NCBI RefSeq assembly: GCF_019320115.1
Contig: NC_089584.1
Location: 52,015,633-52,079,632 of the forward strand
Length of the DNA stretch: 64,000 nucleotides
Origin: Miscanthus floridulus
Lineage: Eukaryota; Streptophyta; Magnoliopsida; Poales; Poaceae
Direction: 5' to 3'
Shown: positions 57,475-64,000 of the stretch, in pieces
How the letters are laid out: each line of letters begins with the position of its first letter
Numbering within the stretch: position 1 is the first letter of the stretch
Translations under genes and position numbers: made by a program
Notes under the pieces: generated by a model
The model's input: only the letters and a program-made list of their open reading frames with translations
The model's database searches: none
What the model was told of the DNA's origin: nothing

Positions 57475-58077
57475 TTGTTGAGCTCTAAAAGCGACCAACC
57501 GAGACTTGCCCCTAGTCAGTTGCAGGAATAATTCTGTTTGCTAGTGCTCAAACTACATGCATGGTTCAATGCAGCTAGTCTTGGTGAAAAGACAGTTAAC
57601 CGTAACATTCTTTCTTTCTTTCTTGAGAAAAAAAAGTTAACTTCGGACTTTCATTTTGGGAAGGAAAAAAAAAGCTCCTTTGGTGCTGATAGAGAGTACT
57701 TTTGCTCTCTCCATGGACCACACGTATGTTCTGCTATTTTAGACAGTTCCATTGTCACGTAATAACAGACTACAATTCCAATCTTCTCATGAACAATATT
57801 TCTTTTCAAAACAATTAAGTAAAATTACAGTTGCAAGTGTTGAAACACAATACGAAGTTGCGGCTGAGCACTAGTGTCTGTGTCTCTTAGAAACCTCCCA
57901 ATTAATAGAACAACTTAATGAAGATTCTCTGACAGCGCGTGGCAAATAAAAATTACCGCGCCAAGTGATCTTGACCAGCCGCGCGCGTGCAATTTTCACT
58001 CACATCACATGTCGTATTCGTTGCCGGCCGTGGGTGCATGCAATTGCAAGGCCGCCCGTGCAGTACTGTGCACTATA
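57475..58077. other. Spacer, nothing recognised
   Basis: Short frames only (such as 57538-57762 plus) with no domain. It separates the MULE from the hAT element. Confidence 0.4.
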
Positions 58078-61000
58078 TCTGGGCATCGGCCCGGCCCGGC
58101 ACGGTCACGGGCCGGCACGGCACGATGGCTATCGGGCCAAGGAGGCACGCCGTGCCCTGCGAGCCGTGCCTCATCGGCCTGCGGGCCTGGCCTTCGGCCC
58201 AGGCACGGGCCTGTGGGCCATTTTTCGTGCCGTGCTGGCCCGTGAGGCACGGCAAAAATAGCAGGCCGTGCCAGCCCACAGCCCGTTAAATCTAAAACAC
58301 CTCCAAATAAACATCTCAATCCATTTTTTTCAACCATGAACACATAAGTATGAATTTTGACCAACACAATTTTTTCACACTTAGCCATTTAGGACACTTA
58401 GGCAATAAACAGCAGCAACAGCAAGATGAAGACAACATATTTAAATATCAAAAAGAGCTGTTTTGTGCAATGCTGCCTCATTAAAAACCTACCTAGGTAA
58501 AACTCACCCTTGTGAGAAACTCTAGGCAGGAAAAAAGAGTGCAGCCAGCTCCAAATGTCTTAATCTTACATATTTATTACAGACCATTGTTCAAATGTTC
58601 AAATGAAAACTAAGCAAGTGAGTGAGGGACACATCCACTCTCAACTCACACAAAAGTACTCCAACACTCCCAGCCAACCAATGCCACTCTCAGCCACCAG
58701 ATGCATCATCTTCACCTTCTGGTTCATCCAGGAACAGATTCTCGAATGCATCTTCAATTTCTTTGGTATCAGCAGCTTCATGTTGTTCCCTCTTCTCTCC
58801 TAGCTCCCAGTCCTTCAACAAGGTCAGCATCTCAACATGTTCTGGTTTCAAGCTCCGGCGCCGTTCTTCTAGGATCCTCCCTGCTAAGCTGAAACAAGAC
58901 TCTGAAGAACAAGTGGAAACAGGAATTGACATGATATCTCTGGCCATAATAGCCAGGATGGGATATGTTAGTTTGTGGTCCTTCCACCACAGAAGAATGT
59001 CAAAACCATCCTCATAAGCAGTTATGCAGTCGCTGTCCAAATAGCTTGAAAGTTCAGAAGCAGTAGAGTGAGAAGAAGAACAGGCAGTGCCACTGGAAGG
59101 ACCAGGCAGACCTGATCCTCCAAAAATTACCCCCCAAGTCTGTTTTCTCTTACCAGTGGGTGGGGTAGGACCAGCAACCCTTTGTGACCTGGTTGCACCA
59201 AACTTTCTCAAATATTTCTCAAACATTTTATGCAACTCAGTTTTTAAATCAGCATAGTAAGTAGTGTAATCAGTACCAGTATATTCAGTAAGTAAATGGA
59301 GGACCCTTTGCATACCTCTGAGCTTAGCTCTAGGGTCAAGAATGAATGCAAATGAGTATAAGAGAGGAATGTCCTTCCAATACTTAAGAAATTTATGCTG
59401 CATAGGGTACACAAAGGGTCTAAGATTAACATCCCTTTCACATGCATGCAAATGGGTTGCAATCTCCAGAACATGGTGCAGCACAAGAGGACTGGTAGGA
59501 TAATAAACACCAGACAGTGTAACAGTAGAGTCATAAAATACTTCCAGGAACTCTAATATTTTCCCAGCCACGTGCCAATGGGCTGGAGACAACAGTGCAG
59601 AACCATAATTTGAATTTATGAACATAGAAAATACTTCACTGTAAGGAACCAAGTGTTTTAGCATGAGATAAGTAGCATTCCATCTAACATTCATGTCTAA
59701 GCCAAATTTTCTAGGTCTCATACCTTTAGCTTCACAGTAGTTTCTAAACATAGCAATTCTTTGATTAGAGGAGTTCAAGAAATTAATTGCAGTTCTAAAA
59801 TCCTCTATATAAGGTTTGATTCTTTTTAGTCCGGATTTGACTATCAGATTAATAATGTGACAAGCACAGCGTTGATGCATAAGACTGTAACCAGGTGCAG
59901 GATCATCAGGTGCAGGATCACAACCAAGATAACTAGGTTTCTGTTTGCAAGATTTTTGGTGCCTAAGAATGTGACCAGTACCAGCAGCAGATCTAGCACT
60001 CAACACAGTTCTACACATCTTACATATAGCTCTAACACGCACATCGACACCATTAATCTTCTCATAAACCTCCTCAAAGTCACCCCAGCACTTAGACTTG
60101 CGCTTACCAAGTCCAGAAACAGCACCAGAGGAAGGAGTACGAGTACCATTACCATCAGCATTACCATTAACACCAGTGCTGTTGGAGTGGGTGTTGGAGT
60201 CCACCGTCCCTGTCCCCGTTGCCCCTGCATCGACGGCATCGACGTCGATCGCCGGCTGTGTCCCGCGGGTGGCGTCATCAAACACCGCAAAAGGGGTCAC
60301 GACCGTCGTCGTCGTGCTCCGGGGACAGCCCAGCCGCGACCAAGTCATCGTCGCCAGTCACAGGGAACATGGCATCGTCGCCCTGCGGGTCACACGCCAT
60401 GGGGCCCTCGGCCGTGGACGGCTGAACTCCAGCACCGTTCCTCAACGGTGCGCGGCTACGGCTTGGCCGCGGTGCCATTGCCCGTCGTCCGTCTACGCCA
60501 AGGCTAGTTGACGACGAGGCATCGGCAGCAGACCTGCAAAGAAAAAGAACACGAAAAGAAGAAAAGGATGAGAAAATGATCCCAAAAACAAAATCAAAAC
60601 ACTGAGAAACGTATAGATCTAGGGGCTAGGGTTAGTGTTACGAATGGGGATGGACTTGCCTGCGCAACCGGAGCCCGGCGCCGGAGAAGACGAGGGCCAC
60701 ACAAGGGCAAGACGAGATTAAGAAGGACGGCGAGCGACGGCGGAAGAGAGACGGGGAGGCGGACTCACATGTTCATCGACAAACAGAGGAGAAGGAGTAA
60801 AAAGGAAGACGGAGAGGGACTGGGGGAGCAGGGAACTCAGGGAGAGGTGATGCAGCGGCGGCGATATCACCGGATCCAAGGACGACGGTCGCACCGGCGG
60901 CGAAGATGGATCGACGAGAGGAGGCGAGTGGCGACGAGCGAGAGCGACGAGCGACCGAGCGGGTGTCGAGTGCGGCGGCGGTTGGGAGGGGAATGGGGTT

Positions 61001-61293
61001 AGGGTTAGGGTGGGGGTGGGAGCCGGGGGGGTCGCGGTTTATATATGGGGAGGAGGGGGGAGTTCTTGGGCCAGCGGCCGCCGGCCTGCTTGCCGTTGGG
61101 CCGCTACGGGCCTGCCGTTATTTTGCGGGCCGTGCCGTGCCGGCCTGTGGGCCTAGGGTGCGGCCCAAGCACGGCCTGCACCCCCGTGCCGTGCCAGCCC
61201 GGGCCCATTGACCTTCGGGCCGGGCCGGGCTAGGGCCGGGCCTAAATAGCAGGCTCCGTGCCGGGCTCATGGGCTCGGGCTTTGTGCCTAGAT
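58078..61293 (-). mobile_element. hAT-family DNA transposon (decayed)
   Basis: The transposase gene is flanked by GC-rich subterminal arrays of GGCCCGGCACGG-type words at 58085-58270 and 61070-61270, arranged inversely, as in many grass hAT elements. Possible ends are TATCTGGGCATCGGCCC on the left and, inverted, TATCTAGGCACAAAGCCC on the right. An 8-bp target-site duplication is not obvious, so the borders are approximate. Confidence 0.7.
58690..60478 (-). pseudogene. hAT transposase with internal in-frame deletion (BED finger, hATC)
   Basis: The main frame, 58690-60348 (552 codons), has a Ser/Gly/Asn-rich start, a BED zinc finger (CKMCRTVLSARS, then HILRHQKSC), a DUF4413-type region (CACHIINLIVKSGLKRIKPY, DMNVRWNATYLMLKHLV) and the hATC dimerisation domain (PVSTCSSESCFSLAGRILEE). 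Between the finger and CACHIIN only a short linker remains (CDPAPDDPAPGYSLMHQR). Full-length relatives have roughly 150-200 residues there, including the first catalytic aspartates, so it cannot be catalytic. Upstream, frame 60278-60478 (MAPRPSRSRAPLRNGAG) overlaps in another frame, suggesting a shift near the T-tract at about 60290. A splice acceptor lies near 60536. Domestication is possible but not supported here. Confidence 0.85.
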
Positions 61294-63808
61294 ACGACGG
61301 TCGGCATGCACGATCTAGACGGAAATGGCATTCAATTCCCAGCAGCAGGAATCGGCCTGGATTCGAGGACGATTCCATCTCTGAGCAAAAAACCATTACC
61401 GTCCGTACGCTGCAATCCGCGTAGACAACCATTGGTTTAAGTGAGGGCTTATCCGTCAACCAACAGTATTTTTCTCTCACAACAAACTAGCACTAGCCGG
61501 ACTTATCAGTCGAGATAAAGGCTCAACAGTTGCACTGCAGACGTGATGGCGATCGATCATCGGGCCGGGGGGCGTGCTTATCCTCACTCGTCTCGCACCA
61601 TGCTGATCCACACATGCGCGCGTGGAAAAGCATATTTGGAGGGGCGGACCTTGATCCCTAATTGTAATTAGCTAGCCAACCTTGCTGTTCTGAAATATTT
61701 AATCTATAAGGAGGACCTAGCTTGATCTCGCGAGCGGCGTTACATTCTTTTGCTGATGATACTATATATATAATAATAATGGCAGCTTTTTAGTCAAGCA
61801 ATCACAAATGCATCCCGCATTTCTATCGTCCCATGCATACGCTGGGGTTCATAAATCATAGTATCGCCCGTCACATTGAAATAATGTCTGATACATATCG
61901 TCTCTGATGAAAACTGACGCGTCACTTTGAAATGATGTCTGATACACATCGCCCGTCAAATTGTAACCAATACAGATCCACAAACATAGATCTGGCGTCA
62001 ACAAATTAACTATATATGTATACGTACATATGTACAGAGACGTTTCCCTCTCTGTCAATGCAAATATACAAAGAGTTGCTGTACTTCCCCATATCCAACG
62101 CCCTGATTCCCTCAAGGCAATGCCCAATTTGACTCGACTTGGTCGCTTGAAGCAGAGGGTATATTATATGATCACATGACCCCAGCAGCAAAATCACATG
62201 CCATCCGCGCATACTACTCGAGTCTATCTGAAAAGAGAGACACGGGAGGGACAGAAAAGAAGGCAGCAAGAGTTTTTTGTCAGTGCCATGTAGATCCCAC
62301 ATAAATATATAGCGGATGGGCTTTCTTAATCTGCTGCAGCCCATCTCTCCTCTAGTCCTCTTACCATTCAGTTTTCTCGATCTCCTATATGAAATTTTAA
62401 AGGAAATAAGAAAGAGGATCCGATGAAGATGCTCATACTTCCTAGAAGGAACATCTGATGAGGAGAAGAAAAATAATAAGATATGTTGGGTTAAGAGTTA
62501 CTGGCCCATAAACGGGGCGCCACTTTTTGATCTTCTTCCTGTCCGATGTGCAACCTTAGTATTCTCTGCCTTTTCTTACTTCATTTACTGAGATATTTAT
62601 AAATGTATTTTATTGGCAAAACTACTTATGTTTGATTTTGATATATATATAGGGCATGGTTGAAACCTGTGCTCGTGTGGACTCTACTCTGGGCATCGAT
62701 TTTTTGGATTTCAATTATTAGATATTCTAAACACAGTGATAGAACGGAGTATCATTTAGTGCTTTCAGTTTGAGGTCAGACAGGTCACATGCACTTCAAA
62801 TTCCTTGGCATGGTTCCTATTTTTGCGTGTGATTTTGCTGCTGGGGTCTGATTAGGCACGCGAGGCACGGTGGCCCACCTTGTGTAGGGGCGAGGCGTGA
62901 GGCTAACACAAGAATGCAGTATATATATACTACGTAGATGTGAAGGAGAAAATTCGATTGTGAAGGAGAAGATAAATATTCATGTAAAATTAGCATTCTC
63001 CAATCCAAAAACATACTATAAATGAAGGAATCACTAAGTTTCATGCATTAGCCGATTCACAGTAGGTCCACGGGACACCATACAACATGGATGAAGGTGA
63101 GCCCCACAATTATGAGAGCATATTGCAATTTTTGCTCAAAATAGCAGTGGCCAAGCCTCAAACTGAAACAATTTGGTAAAAAAAAAAAACTACATCATGA
63201 TTTATGGAGACCATATGGTACCCAATTAAGCCAAGCACTATTTGGATTGACAGAAAGTGGTATTATTATGCTTCAGGTATTCTAAAGAAAGAAAAAGAGG
63301 CTTGACTATCTAAAAAAAGCACTACGCTTTGGATCACTACTTGCACTCATCGGCCTGTATGGTGGATGGGATGCACCTCCTCTGGGGTTGTTCCGATCCC
63401 TTTGAGCAAAATCTTACTGACATGACATCTGTGCATACTTTGCTCTTCTACATCTTTTTTACAGAGATTAGCATGCATGGCCCCTGCTCTTCGACATTAG
63501 AGAAACCAACAATGAAGTGCATCAGCGTGTGGTAAATTAATTAAGTCAAAGATGCCATTTTTCGCTCGGGGACACAGAGGAAGCTCCAATGTTATTAATT
63601 ACAGGGGAACCTAAGTTTTACGATGGTCGAAAAAACATGGACCATTTATTAGGTAAGATCGGACGGTAGAAAAATAGGAGGTACTTAGCTAAAAGTGCAA
63701 GGTACCAAAATAGTTGGTGATAGAACTAAATTAGGTAGGGCTAGTACCAAAATATGTGGAGCAAGATTTATTTTTTATTTTTGTATTTTATTTTCAAGTA
63801 AGGGTAAA
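61294..63808. other. Gene-poor spacer
   Basis: Mostly AT-rich. A MITE-like remnant with CAGTATTTTTCTCTCACAAC lies at about 61464-61515. Near 61860-61970 a short unit (TGATACA(T/C)ATCG with CACTTTGAAATGATGTCTGA) is repeated two to three times. Frames such as 61849-62127 and 62817-63044 show no domain. Confidence 0.4.
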
Positions 63809-64000
63809 TCGGTATCAATTCGGCAAGGGCGATGAACTCGTCCAGAGGAAGGCACGGATCCTTGGCGATCTAAGAGAGAGAACCATCCACCAGCTTCGAA
63901 GAAGTGATCACGCTGTCAGCAGCTACATCCATGTTGTCATCATCTTCCTGCAGCTTTGCCTCACTTCCATTCATTTTGTGCTGCAGCATGAACTCCTCCA
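63809..64000 (-). pseudogene. NPH3/BTB-like gene fragment at the window edge
   Basis: The minus strand reads SKLVDGSLS, stop, IAKDPCLPLDEFIALAELIP. This resembles the start of the NPH3 domain in plant BTB/POZ phototropin-signalling proteins (the family pattern has a conserved KLVDGYL, then AKDPNL). A TAG at 63870-63872 lies in frame, and similarity stops near 63809. The stretch upstream (EAKLQEDDDNMDVAAD) continues off the window. It may be a pseudogene, or an exon end if the stop belongs to a wrong model. Confidence 0.5.

Overview
The window is nuclear DNA of a grass, most likely a panicoid (sorghum, sugarcane, Miscanthus or maize relatives). The evidence is intron-rich genes with GT-AG junctions, an RBOHB gene that agrees closely with the rice gene as I remember it, Tourist, Stowaway and GGCC-type MITEs, and nested long LTR retrotransposons. 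I cannot name the species. There is no prokaryotic signal, no CRISPR array and no convincing tRNA or rRNA gene.

Layout. (1) 1-12.6 kb is the gene-bearing part. An intact minus-strand RBOHB gene (NADPH oxidase, 12 coding exons, 897 codons, 7298-11505, spliced 5' leader to about 12.6 kb) is preceded by a nearly identical partial copy of its C-terminal two thirds (1-2528, repeat period about 7.55 kb). The partial copy breaks off inside a coding exon. Between the copies lie an NBS-LRR fragment, a GC-rich segment flanked by direct repeats, and an L1-type LINE fragment. (2) 13-20.4 kb holds several MITEs, a solo LTR with target-site duplication AAGTT, and a decayed minus-strand LTR element with a gag-like region. 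(3) 20450-43754 is one nested insertion. A Copia-type element (2.39-kb LTRs, initiator-tRNA-Met-type PBS, TSD CCTAC, minus strand) carries a gag gene with four CCHC knuckles but no visible pol. Its gag is split by a 13-kb Ty3/Gypsy Tat/Grande-type element (27039-40023, TSD ATCTT, minus strand). The inner element has gag, protease, RT, two RNase H modules and integrase, plus a six-exon gene on the opposite strand. (4) 43.7-57.5 kb is MITEs, a CACTA-like end, a local duplication in which one copy carries a 2.6-kb LINE-like insertion and a MITE while the other copy shows the empty sites, and a 1.35-kb MULE with long inverted repeats. (5) 58-61.3 kb is a hAT element whose transposase has lost its catalytic N-terminal half in frame. 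(6) The right edge (63.8-64 kb) carries a piece that reads like an NPH3/BTB gene with an in-frame stop.

Only RBOHB looks like an intact host gene. It would make apoplastic superoxide under calcium control. The other open frames are decayed transposon proteins or gene fragments. The observations I rate most useful are the truncated RBOH copy and its single missense difference from the full gene, the palindrome-packed U3 of the pol-less Copia element, the spliced antisense gene of the Tat element, and the empty-site pair that dates two insertions.
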